Positions 16,368-25,189 are shown, numbered from the stretch's first letter. The stretch: DNA of 35,097 nt from a gamma proteobacterium L18 (GCA_000497835.1 KI547164.1:36924-72020), one strand, 5' to 3'. Numbers and translations: made by a program. Notes: generated by a model from the sequence alone, not told the origin.

Positions 16368-17630
16368 ATGCTCGCCCCATCCATGCCGCTGTCCGCTACA
16401 CGCCAGAACCTCTGGCGCCTGACCTTTATCCGCATTCTGGTGCTGGCCGCGCAAGCCGGTTCGGTGGGCTTTGCCTACCTGACGCATCTGTTGCCGCTGC
16501 CTTGGCTGCAACTGAGCATCACCCTGGCGATATCGTTGCTGTTGTGCACCGTGACCGCGCTGCGCGTACGCGCTTCGCTGCCGGTGACCGAGCAGGAATA
16601 CGCCCTGCAGTTGACCTGCGACCTGCTGCTGCACAGTGCACTGCTGTATTACTCGGGCGGTTCCACCAACCCGTTCGTCTCGTATTACCTGGTGCCCCTG
16701 ACCATTGCGGCGGTAACGCTGCCGTGGCTGTATTCGGTGATTCTGTCGGGCATCGCCCTGGCCTGCTATTCGGTGCTGCTGGTGCGCTTCTATCCGTTGC
16801 CCACCTTCCCCATCGATCGGGCCATTCTGCAGAACTACGGCATGTGGCTGAGTTTTGCCTTGGCCGCCGGGGTGATCACCTTCTTCGCCGCGAAAATGGC
16901 CGAGGAGCTGCGCCGTCAGGAGCAGATGCGTGCACAGCGCCGCGAAGAGGGCCTGCGTGACCAGCAACTGCTGGCCGTAGCCACCGAAGCCGCGGGCGCG
17001 GCCCATGAATTGGGCACACCGCTGGCGACCATGAGCGTGCTGCTCAAGGAAATGCGCCAGGACCACCACGACCCGGCCCTGCAGGAAGACCTGCAGGTGC
17101 TGCAGGACCAGGTCAAACTGTGCAAGGAAACCTTGCAGCAGCTGGTACGTGCCGCCGAGGCCAACCGCCGCATGGCGGTGCTGGAGCAGCCCGTCACCCA
17201 GTGGCTGGACGAGGCGCTGAACCGCTGGCACCTGATGCGCCCGGAAGCCACCTATCGCTTCCAGCGTCTGGGCCAGGGCGAGGTGCCGGAGCTGGCGCCA
17301 CCGCCAGACCTGACCCAGGCGCTGCTGAACCTGCTGAACAACGCTGCCGACGCCTGCTCCGAAGGCCTGCAGGTGCACCTGGACTGGAACGCTGAAGATA
17401 TCTTCATCGTGATTCGCGACCACGGCCCCGGCGTGCCTCTGGCAATCGCCGAGCAAATCGGCAAACCTTTCTTTACCACCAAGGGCAAAGGCTTCGGCCT
17501 GGGCCTGTTTTTGAGCAAGGCCAGCGTGACACGCGCAGGCGGCTCGGTAAAACTCTATAGTCATGAACAGGGCGGCACACTGACCGAGCTGCGCCTGCCC
17601 CGTGACGCCCGAGGAGACAGACATGAGTGA
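16368..17630 (+). CDS. roxS: Redox-sensing histidine kinase RoxS (RegB/PrrB family)
   Basis: A 420-residue inner-membrane sensor kinase that responds to respiratory redox state and phosphorylates RoxR. About six membrane segments span residues 18-185. The heptapeptide GGSTNPF at 97-103 matches the GGXXNPF quinone-site motif of RegB. The H-box HELGTPLATM places the phospho-accepting His at about 213. C252 (KLCKETLQ) is 39 residues further on, close to the 40-residue spacing of RegB His225 to its redox-active Cys265. The ATP-binding domain follows, with NLLNNAADA (N-box), DHGPG and GLGLFL. An AGGAGA ribosome site precedes the ATG. The gene overlaps roxR by 8 bp, so the two are coupled. Confidence 0.95.
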   Translation: MLAPSMPLSATRQNLWRLTFIRILVLAAQAGSVGFAYLTHLLPLPWLQLSITLAISLLLCTVTALRVRASLPVTEQEYALQLTCDLLLHSALLYYSGGSTNPFVSYYLVPLTIAAVTLPWLYSVILSGIALACYSVLLVRFYPLPTFPIDRAILQNYGMWLSFALAAGVITFFAAKMAEELRRQEQMRAQRREEGLRDQQLLAVATEAAGAAHELGTPLATMSVLLKEMRQDHHDPALQEDLQVLQDQVKLCKETLQQLVRAAEANRRMAVLEQPVTQWLDEALNRWHLMRPEATYRFQRLGQGEVPELAPPPDLTQALLNLLNNAADACSEGLQVHLDWNAEDIFIVIRDHGPGVPLAIAEQIGKPFFTTKGKGFGLGLFLSKASVTRAGGSVKLYSHEQGGTLTELRLPRDARGDRHE

Positions 17631-18183
17631 CGAAAACCAGGTCGAAGGCGAAGAGCTGCCGCATCTGTTGCTGGTCGACGACGATTCGACCTTTACCCGC
17701 GTGATGGCCCGCGCCATGGCGCGTCGCGGCTTTCGCGTCAGCACCGCCGCCAGCGCCGAGGAAGGCCTGAAGCTGGCCCAGGACGACATCCCCGACTACG
17801 CCGCCCTGGACCTGAAAATGGAAGGCGACTCGGGCCTGGTGCTGCTGCCCAAGCTGCTGGAGCTGGACCCGGAAATGCGCGTGGTGATCCTGACCGGTTA
17901 CTCCAGCATTGCCACCGCCGTGGAGGCCATCAAGCGCGGCGCCTGCAACTACCTGTGCAAGCCGGCCGACGCCGATGACGTGCTGGCCGCCTTGCTGTCC
18001 GAACACGCTGACCTGGACACCCTGGTGCCGGAGAACCCGATGTCGGTGGACCGCCTGCAGTGGGAGCACATCCAGCGCGTGCTGACCGAGCACGAAGGCA
18101 ACATCTCCGCCACTGCCCGCGCCTTGGGCATGCACCGGCGCACCCTGCAGCGCAAACTCCAGAAGCGCCCGGTTCGTCGCTGA
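17623..18183 (+). CDS. roxR: Redox response regulator RoxR (RegA/PrrA family)
   Basis: A 186-residue DNA-binding response regulator. The receiver domain has LLVDDDSTF (acidic pocket D19-D21) and phospho-acceptor D63 in YAALDLKM. The C-terminal Fis-type HTH contains SATARALGMHRRTLQRKLQK, close to RegA/PrrA. The start at 17623 is preferred over an in-frame ATG at 17602 because GAGGAGA (17611-17617) lies just upstream and the length equals known RoxR. In P. putida, RoxSR controls terminal oxidases and related energy genes. Its start lies inside the roxS end. Confidence 0.96.
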   Translation: MSDENQVEGEELPHLLLVDDDSTFTRVMARAMARRGFRVSTAASAEEGLKLAQDDIPDYAALDLKMEGDSGLVLLPKLLELDPEMRVVILTGYSSIATAVEAIKRGACNYLCKPADADDVLAALLSEHADLDTLVPENPMSVDRLQWEHIQRVLTEHEGNISATARALGMHRRTLQRKLQKRPVRR

Positions 18184-18208
18184 GTCGCCGAACCCATGAG
18201 TTTTTTTT
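18171..18208 (+). terminator. Candidate intrinsic terminator of roxSR
   Basis: GGTTCGTCG (18171-18179) pairs with CGCCGAACC (18186-18194) with one mismatch around a 6-nt loop that holds the first bases of the roxR stop. A run of eight T follows at 18201-18208 after a 6-nt spacer. The spacer is longer than ideal, so efficiency is uncertain. Confidence 0.55.
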
Positions 18209-18268
18209 CCGCGCGGGTGGATCGGGATCGATCTGCCCTGCGTGGCCTCCTACCGTCGAGCCTGTCCA

Positions 18269-20008
18269 ATGAATCAGAACGCTGAATATTCCGCGGTCAA
18301 CGATGCCGTGCGCGGTCACTTCTTCCGAAGGGTATGGCATTTGATCTGGCCTTACTGGCGCAGTGAAGAGAAGGGCAAGGCCTGGCTGCTGCTGGCTTCG
18401 GTAATCGGCCTGTCGCTGTTTAGCGTGGGGATCTCGGTGTGGATGAACAGTTGGTACCGTGACTTCTACAACGCCCTGCAGAACAAGGATTTCGCCGCTT
18501 TTACCCACCTGATCCTGTACTTCTGCGGCATCGCCGCCGTGGCGATCCTGGGCGCGGTCTACCGCCTGTACCTGACGCAAATGCTGACCATCCGCTGGCG
18601 CCGGTGGCTGACGGACAAGCATTTCAAGCGCTGGCTCGACAGCAAAAATTATTACCAGATGGAGCAGGGTGGCTACACCGACAACCCTGACCAACGGATT
18701 AGCGAAGACCTCAACAACTTTACCTCCGACACCTTGAGCCTGTTCATTGGTCTGTTGCGCACGGTGGTCAGCCTGGTGTCGTTCTCCGTCATCCTGTGGG
18801 GCGTGTCGGGCAGTATTGAAGTCTTCGGCTTCACTATCCCCGGCTATATGTTCTGGTGTGCGCTGGTCTACGCCGTGGTTGCCAGTGTGTTGACGCGCAT
18901 CATCGGCAGCAGCCTGATCCCGTTGAACAATCAACAGCAACGCTTCGAGGCTGACTTCCGCTTCTCGCTCATCCGCCTGCGTGAAAACGCCGAAAGCATT
19001 GCGCTCTACAACGGCGAGCCAAACGAGAAAGAACGTCTGACCACCCGCTTCGGCAAGATCTGGGGCAACTACTGGGCCTTGATGAAGGTAACCAAGCGCC
19101 TGACGTTCTTCACAGCCGGGTACAGCCAGGCAGCTGTGATCTTTCCCTTCGTGGTGGCGGCACCGCGTTACTTTGCCGGCAAGATCGAACTGGGCGAGCT
19201 GATGCAGATCAACTCAGCGTTCGGCAACGTCCAGGGCGACCTGAGCTGGTTCATCGACAACTACACGACCATCGTTGGCTGGAAAGCCACCTGTGATCGT
19301 CTCAATAGCTTCCGCCAGGCAATGCTCGACAATGAGCAGCGGGCGCCAGCGATTGCGATCAACCAGCAGGGCGAGTCGCTCAGCGTCGAGAACCTCAGCC
19401 TCGATCTGGCCGATGGACGGCACCTGCTCAACGGTGCCAGCCTGGCCGTGGCGGCGGGCGATCGCGTGCTGCTCAGCGGCCGCTCGGGCAGCGGCAAGAG
19501 TACCTTGCTGCGTGCCATGGGCCATCTATGGCCCTCGGGCCATGGCCATATCCGCCTGCCCCAAGGCCGTGCGCTGTTTTTGCCGCAAAAGCCTTACCTG
19601 CCCATTGGCATCCTGCGTGACGCGCTGAGTTATCCACAGCCGGGCGACGCCTATAGTGAAGATCGCTACGGGCAAGTACTGCAGGCCTGCCGTCTTCCCC
19701 ACCTGATTGCTCGCCTGGACGAGGGTAACCACTGGCAGCGCATGCTGTCGCCGGGTGAGCAGCAGCGGGTGGCGTTTGCCCGTGCCATGCTATTCGCGCC
19801 CAAGTGGCTGTACATGGATGAAGCGACGTCGGCCATGGATGAAGAGGACGAAGCGGCGCTGTACCAGACGCTGATCGAGCAGCTTCCAGGCTTGAGCATC
19901 ATCAGCGTCGGCCACCGCAGCACGCTCAAGCGATTCCATTCGCGTCATGTGCGGATCGAGGGCGGACATCTGGTGAATCAAATCACCGGGGCACCTACTG
20001 CGGTGTGA
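18269..20008 (+). CDS. Fused ABC transporter permease/ATPase, SbmA/BacA-YddA type
   Basis: A 579-residue inner-membrane protein. Residues about 1-340 form an SbmA/BacA-like membrane domain (IWPYWRSEEKGKAWLLLASV start, then NSWYRDFYNALQNKDF). An ATPase domain follows at about 375-579, with Walker A GRSGSGKST (404-412), signature LSPGEQQRVAF, Walker B WLYMDEATS and switch His in SVGHRS. Family members such as YddA and the mycobacterial Rv1819c/BacA couple this membrane fold to ATP hydrolysis, and substrates include peptides and cobalamin. The start at 18269 matches MNQNAEYSAV; an upstream ATG at 18242 adds only nine residues. It lies between roxR and a repressor, with no obvious operon partner. 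The substrate is unknown. Confidence 0.9.
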   Translation: MNQNAEYSAVNDAVRGHFFRRVWHLIWPYWRSEEKGKAWLLLASVIGLSLFSVGISVWMNSWYRDFYNALQNKDFAAFTHLILYFCGIAAVAILGAVYRLYLTQMLTIRWRRWLTDKHFKRWLDSKNYYQMEQGGYTDNPDQRISEDLNNFTSDTLSLFIGLLRTVVSLVSFSVILWGVSGSIEVFGFTIPGYMFWCALVYAVVASVLTRIIGSSLIPLNNQQQRFEADFRFSLIRLRENAESIALYNGEPNEKERLTTRFGKIWGNYWALMKVTKRLTFFTAGYSQAAVIFPFVVAAPRYFAGKIELGELMQINSAFGNVQGDLSWFIDNYTTIVGWKATCDRLNSFRQAMLDNEQRAPAIAINQQGESLSVENLSLDLADGRHLLNGASLAVAAGDRVLLSGRSGSGKSTLLRAMGHLWPSGHGHIRLPQGRALFLPQKPYLPIGILRDALSYPQPGDAYSEDRYGQVLQACRLPHLIARLDEGNHWQRMLSPGEQQRVAFARAMLFAPKWLYMDEATSAMDEEDEAALYQTLIEQLPGLSIISVGHRSTLKRFHSRHVRIEGGHLVNQITGAPTAV

Positions 20009-20012
20009 TGTG

Positions 20013-20022
20013 GTCGTACGAC
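20013..20022. promoter_or_regulatory. Putative autoregulatory operator GTCGTACGAC
   Basis: A perfect 10-bp palindrome lies 54-63 bp upstream of the GntR-family start. It sits next to the -35 region of a likely promoter with TATGAT at 20033-20038. A 9/10 match (GACGTACGAC, 21029-21038) and an 8/10 match (21019-21028) lie in the kdgD promoter. This suggests one regulator binds both places, probably the product of the adjacent gene. Confidence 0.55.
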
Positions 20023-20075
20023 TGGAATGCGCTATGATGCGCCTATATACGTGATTTCGAGATAAGAAGTTCGCC

Positions 20076-20822
20076 ATGGAAACGCCAATCGCCCCGCCTC
20101 GCGGCCGCCGCAAACCGCGCAGCCTTGCCCAGGAACTGGTCACCGTGCTGACCGAGCGCATCCTCAAGGGTGAACTCAAGCGCGGCGACAAGTTGCCCAC
20201 CGAGTCGGCGATCATGCAGGAGCAGGGTGTCAGCCGCACCGTGGTGCGCGAAGCCATTTCGCGCCTGCAGGCGGCGGGGCAGGTGGAAACCCGCCATGGT
20301 ATCGGCACCTTCGTGCTCGACACGCCCAGCCCCAGTGGCTTCCGCATTGACCCGGCGACCATCGTCACCCTGCGTGACGTGCTCGCCGTGCTCGAATTGC
20401 GCATCAGCCTGGAAGTGGAATCGGCGGGCCTGGCGGCCCAGCGTCGTTCGCCCGAGCAACTGGCGGCCATGCGTGCAGCACTCGATGCGCTGGCGGAAAG
20501 CGCGGCCCATGCCTCGGATGCCGTGGCGTCGGACTTCCAGTTCCACCTGCAGATTGCCCTGTCCACGGGCAACCGCTACTTCACCGACATCATGACCCAC
20601 CTGGGCACCAGCATCATCCCGCGCACGCGGCTGAACTCGGCGCGCCTGGCCCATGATGACCAGCAGCACTACATGAACCGCCTGAGCCGCGAGCACGAGG
20701 AAATCTACGAGGCCATCGCCCGCCAGGACTCCGACGCCGCCCGCGCCGCCATGCGCCTGCACCTGACCAACAGCCGCGAGCGACTGCGCCAGGCGCATGA
20801 AGAGGCGCAGGCAACCGCCTGA
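20076..20822 (+). CDS. GntR/FadR-family (FCD) regulator of hexarate catabolism
   Basis: A 248-residue transcription factor. The N-terminal winged helix (about 15-85) has LPTESAIMQEQGVSRTVVRE and HGIGTFVL. The all-helical FCD ligand domain (about 100-235) holds conserved histidine/acidic metal-site elements such as FHLQIALSTGN and REHEEIYEAI. Directly downstream are kdgD, an MFS hexarate carrier and garD, so it most likely represses glucarate/galactarate use and is released by a pathway acid. A related palindrome occurs in its own promoter and in the kdgD promoter. The pathway role is inferred from context. The basic tail RGRRKPR precedes the winged helix. Confidence 0.9.
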   Translation: METPIAPPRGRRKPRSLAQELVTVLTERILKGELKRGDKLPTESAIMQEQGVSRTVVREAISRLQAAGQVETRHGIGTFVLDTPSPSGFRIDPATIVTLRDVLAVLELRISLEVESAGLAAQRRSPEQLAAMRAALDALAESAAHASDAVASDFQFHLQIALSTGNRYFTDIMTHLGTSIIPRTRLNSARLAHDDQQHYMNRLSREHEEIYEAIARQDSDAARAAMRLHLTNSRERLRQAHEEAQATA

Positions 20823-20845
20823 TCCTGTTGGTTCTTAGTAAGCAT

Positions 20846-20936
20846 ATGTGGGAGCGGGCTCTGCCCGCGAAAAGCGCGCCGCGGCGCTTCAGGTGCTGCG
20901 CGGTGTTCTTTTCGCGGGCAGAGCCCGCTCCCACAT
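20846..20936. repeat. REPIN (ATGTGGGAGCGGGCTCTGCC family)
   Basis: Perfect 29-bp arms, 20846-20874 and 20908-20936, contain GTGGGAGCGGGC...CCCGCG. A 33-bp centre contains a further GCGCCGCGGCGC-type palindrome. It stands between the repressor gene and the kdgD promoter and would insulate the two transcripts. Confidence 0.92.
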
Positions 20937-20999
20937 GCTGTCCGTCAATTCCATTTTTGCTTCATTTACGCAACCCATGACATTTCGTCGCCCCCCCTA

Positions 21000-21038
21000 T
21001 TGAGCATTCATAATTTCAGTTGTACGATGACGTACGAC
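21000..21038 (+). promoter_or_regulatory. kdgD promoter with overlapping putative GntR operators
   Basis: TTGAGC (21000-21005), a 17-bp spacer and TACGAT (21023-21028) form a sigma-70-like promoter. Two operator-like boxes cover and follow the -10: GTTGTACGAT (21019-21028) and GACGTACGAC (21029-21038), 10 bp apart and thus on the same helix face. A repressor bound here would block polymerase. The kdgD start is 50 bp downstream of the second box. Confidence 0.55.
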
Positions 21039-21087
21039 ATCAGCGAAGGCTGAGCGCACATTCCACGCAAACCAGGGTGTTCGAATA

Positions 21088-21999
21088 ATGAATCCACAAG
21101 AACTGAAGTCCATCCTCTCCGCCGGCCTGCTGTCTTTCCCGGTGACCGATTTCAATGCCCAGGGCGATTTCGATCGCGCTGGCTACATCAAGCGCCTGGA
21201 GTGGCTGGCCCCGTACGGCGCCAGCGCGCTGTTCGCCGCCGGCGGCACCGGTGAATTTTTCTCCCTGGCTGCCAGCGAGTACTCGCAAGTCATCAAGACT
21301 GCCGTCGACACCTGCGCCCGTAGCGTGCCAATCCTCGCCGGCGTCGGTGGTGCTACCCGCCAAGCGATCGAATACGCACAGGAAGCCGAGCGCCTGGGCG
21401 CCAAAGGCCTGCTGCTGCTGCCGCACTACCTGACCGAAGCCAGCCAGGACGGCGTTGCCGCTCACGTCGAAGCTGTGTGCAAATCGGTGAACATCGGTGT
21501 CATCGTCTACAACCGCAACGTCTGCCGCCTGAACGCCGTGCAACTGGAACGTCTGGCCGAGCGCTGCCCTAACCTGATTGGTTACAAGGACGGCCTGGGT
21601 GACATCGAACTGATGGTGTCGATCCGCCGTCGCCTGGGCGACCGCTTCAGCTACCTGGGCGGCCTGCCGACCGCTGAAGTCTATGCCGCTGCCTACAAGG
21701 CACTGGGCGTGCCGGTTTACTCCTCGGCGGTGTTCAACTTCATCCCGAAAACCGCGATGGACTTCTACCACGCCATCGCCAAGGAAGATCACGCCACCGT
21801 CGGCAAGATCATCGACGACTTCTTCCTGCCGTACCTGGACATCCGTAACCGCAAAGCCGGCTACGCCGTGAGCATCGTCAAGGCGGGCGCCAAGATCGCC
21901 GGCTACGACGCAGGCCCGGTGCGTACCCCGCTGACCGACCTGACCGGTGAAGAGTACGAAATGCTGGCTGCCCTGATGGACAAGATGGGCCCGCAGTAA
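21088..21999 (+). CDS. kdgD: 5-dehydro-4-deoxyglucarate dehydratase (EC 4.2.1.41)
   Basis: A 303-residue cytosolic enzyme of the DHDPS/NAL aldolase superfamily. It dehydrates and decarboxylates 5-dehydro-4-deoxyglucarate to 2-oxoglutarate semialdehyde. The N-terminal [17 protein letters not shown] and [14 protein letters not shown] are typical of KdgD. The Schiff-base Lys is at about 167 (GYKDGLGD) and the catalytic Tyr at about 141 (IVYNRN). Length equals known KdgD proteins. It stands first in a run with the MFS carrier and garD under the operator-controlled promoter. Confidence 0.95.
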   Translation: MNPQELKSILSAGLLSFPVTDFNAQGDFDRAGYIKRLEWLAPYGASALFAAGGTGEFFSLAASEYSQVIKTAVDTCARSVPILAGVGGATRQAIEYAQEAERLGAKGLLLLPHYLTEASQDGVAAHVEAVCKSVNIGVIVYNRNVCRLNAVQLERLAERCPNLIGYKDGLGDIELMVSIRRRLGDRFSYLGGLPTAEVYAAAYKALGVPVYSSAVFNFIPKTAMDFYHAIAKEDHATVGKIIDDFFLPYLDIRNRKAGYAVSIVKAGAKIAGYDAGPVRTPLTDLTGEEYEMLAALMDKMGPQ

Positions 22000-22015
22000 G
22001 CATTTACCGCACCTG

Positions 22016-22042
22016 CCCACCGCCGAGGGACCCGGCGGTGGG
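22016..22042. other. Stem-loop between kdgD and the MFS gene
   Basis: CCCACCGCCG (22016-22025) pairs perfectly with CGGCGGTGGG (22033-22042) around a 7-nt loop, 16 bp after the kdgD stop. No T-run follows. It may be a partial terminator or mRNA-processing hairpin that makes kdgD more abundant than the carrier and garD. Confidence 0.6.
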
Positions 22043-22136
22043 TGGGGCAACAAGCGTGGCGCCAGCCTGACGTCCCCGCTGATACAGTTTGTGAAAAACC
22101 CGCGTTAAAAAAAATAATCAGTGGGAGTACACCTTC

Positions 22137-23501
22137 ATGCAAGCCGCCAAGCAGACGCACGTCCGCTATTTGATCCTGTTCATGCTGTTTGTGGTGACCA
22201 CGATCAACTACGCCGACCGCGCGACCATCGCTATTGCCGGTTCCAGCCTGCAAAAAAGCCTCGGCATTGACGCCGTCACCTTGGGTTTCATCTTCTCCGC
22301 GTTCGGTTGGGCCTATGTGGCCGGGCAAATCCCCGGTGGCTGGCTGCTGGACCGCTTCGGCTCGAAGAAGGTCTACGCCCTGAGCATTTTCACCTGGTCG
22401 CTGTTCACCGTGCTGCAAGGCTTCGTCGGTGAGTTCGGCGTGTCTACTGCCGTGGTTGCGCTGTTCATGCTGCGTTTCCTGGTGGGGCTGGCCGAAGCGC
22501 CGTCCTTCCCCGGCAACGCGCGCATCGTCGCGGCTTGGTTCCCCACGGCCGAACGCGGCACCGCGTCGGCGATTTTCAACTCCGCGCAATATTTCGCTAC
22601 CGTGCTGTTCGCACCGCTGATGGGCTGGATTGTCTTCACCTTCGGCTGGCAGCATGTGTTCATGGTGATGGGCGGCATTGGCATCGTGTTCTCGCTGGTC
22701 TGGCTGAAAGTTATCCACAGTCCGCGCCAGCATCCGCGCATCAACAGCGCCGAGTTCGAACACATCGCCAACAACGGCGGCATGGTCGACATGGACGACA
22801 AGCCCAAGGGCAAGCGCGAAGGCCCGAAATGGGACTACGTGCGCCAGCTGCTGACCAACCGCATGATGCTGGGCGTGTACCTGGGCCAGTACTGCATCAA
22901 CGGTATTACCTATTTCTTCCTGACCTGGTTCCCGGTGTACCTGGTGCAGGAGCGCGGCATGACCATCCTCAAGGCGGGTTTCATCGCTTCGCTGCCGGCC
23001 ATCTGCGGCTTTATCGGCGGCGTGCTGGGCGGCATCATTTCCGACTGGCTGCTGCGCCGTGGCCACTCCCTGACCTTCGCCCGCAAAGCGCCCATCATCG
23101 GCGGTCTGCTGCTGTCGACCACCATCGTGGCCTGCAACTACGTGGACATCGAATGGATGGTGGTAGGCTTCATGGCCCTGGCCTTCTTCGGCAAGGGTGT
23201 GGGCGCGCTGGGCTGGGCCGTGGTATCGGACACCTCGCCCAAGCAGATCGCCGGCCTGAGCGGTGGCCTGTTCAACATGTTCGGCAACATTGCCTCTATC
23301 ACCACGCCGATCGTCATCGGCTACATCATCAGCACCACCGGCTCGTTCAAGTGGGCCCTGGTGTTCGTCGGCGCCAACGCGCTGGTGGCGGTGATCAGTT
23401 ACCTGGTGATTGTTGGCCAGATCAAACGGGTCGAGCTGACCGAGCCGCCGAGCAAAGGCTCGCGCAAGCCGGTGGACCAGCTGGCCCCAGCCAAAATTTG
23501 A
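22137..23501 (+). CDS. MFS D-glucarate/galactarate transporter (GudP/GarP-like)
   Basis: A 454-residue inner-membrane carrier of the anion:cation symporter group of the major facilitator superfamily. Twelve membrane helices can be read. The N-terminus has the family segment TTINYADRATIAIAGSSLQ, followed by GWAYVAGQIPGGWLLDRFG (motif A region). The middle loop and GLSGGLFNMFGNIASITTPI in the second half also fit GudP/GarP/ExuT-type carriers. A GGGAG ribosome site lies upstream of the ATG. It stands between kdgD and garD, which supports hexarate uptake. Which of glucarate or galactarate it prefers cannot be read from sequence. Confidence 0.9.
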   Translation: MQAAKQTHVRYLILFMLFVVTTINYADRATIAIAGSSLQKSLGIDAVTLGFIFSAFGWAYVAGQIPGGWLLDRFGSKKVYALSIFTWSLFTVLQGFVGEFGVSTAVVALFMLRFLVGLAEAPSFPGNARIVAAWFPTAERGTASAIFNSAQYFATVLFAPLMGWIVFTFGWQHVFMVMGGIGIVFSLVWLKVIHSPRQHPRINSAEFEHIANNGGMVDMDDKPKGKREGPKWDYVRQLLTNRMMLGVYLGQYCINGITYFFLTWFPVYLVQERGMTILKAGFIASLPAICGFIGGVLGGIISDWLLRRGHSLTFARKAPIIGGLLLSTTIVACNYVDIEWMVVGFMALAFFGKGVGALGWAVVSDTSPKQIAGLSGGLFNMFGNIASITTPIVIGYIISTTGSFKWALVFVGANALVAVISYLVIVGQIKRVELTEPPSKGSRKPVDQLAPAKI

Positions 23502-23513
23502 GGAGCGCGTTCC

Positions 23514-25067
23514 ATGCAGTTAATTGAGCACGCTGACTCGCCGCGGGTGATCCGCCTGCACGAGCGCGACAACGTGGTAGTCATCGTCAACGACCAGGGC
23601 GTGCCGGAAGGCACCGAGCTGCCCGGCGGTCTGATCACCCTTGAGCATGTGCCGCAAAGCCACAAGGTCAACCTGGTGGACATCGCCGAAGGCGGCGAAG
23701 TGATCCGCTATGGCCAGGTGATCGGCTATGCGCTCAAGCCCATCCCGCGCGGCACCTGGGTGCGCGAAGACCTACTGCGCATGCCGACGGCGCCGGCGCT
23801 GGACAGCCTGCCCATGTCCGACAAGGTGCCCCAGGCCTTGCCGCCGCTGGAAGGCTTTACCTTCGAGGGCTACCGCAACGCCGACGGAACCGTGGGCACG
23901 CGCAATATCCTCGGCATCACCACCACGGTGCAATGCGTGACCGGCGTGCTGGACCATGCGGTGAAGCGTATCCGTGATGAACTGCTGCCCAAGTACCCTC
24001 ACGTCGATGACGTGGTCGCCATTACCCACAGCTACGGCTGCGGCGTGGCCATCACCGCCACCGACGCCTATATCCCGATCCGCACTGTGCGCAACCTGGC
24101 GCGCAACCCCAACCTGGGCGGCGAAGCGCTGGTGATCAGCCTGGGCTGCGAGAAGCTGCAGGCCGGGCAGGTGATGCACGAGAACGACAGTTCGGTGGAC
24201 CTCAGCGAGCCCTGGCTGTACCGCCTGCAGGATGCCAGCCACGGCTTCACGGAAATGATCGAGCAGATCATGGAACTGGCCGAGACGCGCCTGAAAAAAC
24301 TCAACGAGCGCCGCCGCGAAACCGTGCCGGCCAGCGAGTTGATCCTGGGCATGCAGTGCGGCGGCAGCGATGCGTTCTCCGGTATCACGGCCAACCCGGC
24401 GCTGGGTTATGCCAGCGACCTGCTGTTGCGTGCTGGTGCCACGGTGATGTTCTCGGAAGTGACCGAGGTGCGTGACGCCATTTACCTGCTGACCTCGCGT
24501 GCCGAAACCCCGGCCGTGGCCGATGCGCTGGTGCGCGAGATGGACTGGTACGACCGTTACCTGGCCAAGGGCGAGGCCGACCGCAGCGCCAACACCACGC
24601 CGGGCAACAAGAAAGGCGGGTTGTCGAACATTGTCGAGAAGTCGCTGGGTTCCATCGTCAAATCCGGCAACAGCGCGATCAATGCCGTGGTGGGGCCGGG
24701 TGAGCGGGTGCAGCGCAAGGGCCTGATCTTCTGCGCCACGCCGGCCAGTGACTTTGTCTGCGGGACGCTGCAGTTGGCGGCGGGGATGAACCTGCATGTG
24801 TTCACCACCGGTCGCGGCACGCCTTACGGCTTGGCCATGGCGCCAGTGGTCAAGGTGTCGACCCGTACCGAACTGGCCCAGCGCTGGCCGGACCTGATCG
24901 ATGTGGACGCCGGGCGCATTGCTACCGGGCGGGCCAGCATCGAAGATCTGGGCTGGGAGCTGTTCCACTACTACTTGGACGTGGCCAGCGGCAAACAGCA
25001 GACCTGGGCGGAGAAGCACAAGTTGCATAACGACATCGTGCTGTTCAACCCGGCGCCGATTACCTGA
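23514..25067 (+). CDS. garD: Galactarate dehydratase (EC 4.2.1.42)
   Basis: A 517-residue iron-dependent dehydratase of the UxaA/GarD family that converts galactarate to 5-dehydro-4-deoxyglucarate, the KdgD substrate. The N-terminal SAF-like domain spans about 1-90. The catalytic part carries [10 protein letters not shown] and [19 protein letters not shown], typical of GarD/UxaA. The C-terminal [20 protein letters not shown] and [12 protein letters not shown] are also characteristic. Length is close to E. coli GarD. GAGGAG lies just before the ATG, 12 bp after the carrier gene. The 3' end is followed at once by a strong REPIN. Confidence 0.95.
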   Translation: MQLIEHADSPRVIRLHERDNVVVIVNDQGVPEGTELPGGLITLEHVPQSHKVNLVDIAEGGEVIRYGQVIGYALKPIPRGTWVREDLLRMPTAPALDSLPMSDKVPQALPPLEGFTFEGYRNADGTVGTRNILGITTTVQCVTGVLDHAVKRIRDELLPKYPHVDDVVAITHSYGCGVAITATDAYIPIRTVRNLARNPNLGGEALVISLGCEKLQAGQVMHENDSSVDLSEPWLYRLQDASHGFTEMIEQIMELAETRLKKLNERRRETVPASELILGMQCGGSDAFSGITANPALGYASDLLLRAGATVMFSEVTEVRDAIYLLTSRAETPAVADALVREMDWYDRYLAKGEADRSANTTPGNKKGGLSNIVEKSLGSIVKSGNSAINAVVGPGERVQRKGLIFCATPASDFVCGTLQLAAGMNLHVFTTGRGTPYGLAMAPVVKVSTRTELAQRWPDLIDVDAGRIATGRASIEDLGWELFHYYLDVASGKQQTWAEKHKLHNDIVLFNPAPIT

Positions 25068-25078
25068 TTTTGGGGTGA

Positions 25079-25189
25079 TGCTGCTGGCCTCATCGCGAGC
25101 AAGCTTTGCTCCCACAGTGTTGGACCAACCACAGGTGCAAGGCCTTCACACTGTGGGAGCAAAGCTTGCTCGCGATGAGGCCAGCAGCA
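25079..25189. repeat. REPIN with 42-bp perfect arms
   Basis: Arms 25079-25120 and 25148-25189 are perfectly complementary over 42 bp. They include the TCGCGAGCAAGCTTTGCTCC core found at 2.1 kb and 29.5 kb. Flanking TTTTGGGG/CCCCAAAA segments extend the pairing with small slips. It follows garD and precedes the AEC gene. Near-identity of the arms implies recent formation or gene conversion. Confidence 0.95.

Noticed and set aside
15821..16960. Open frames crossing the giant palindrome and the start of roxS in other frames
   Set aside because: They translate repeat DNA and the wrong frame of roxS; no conserved features.
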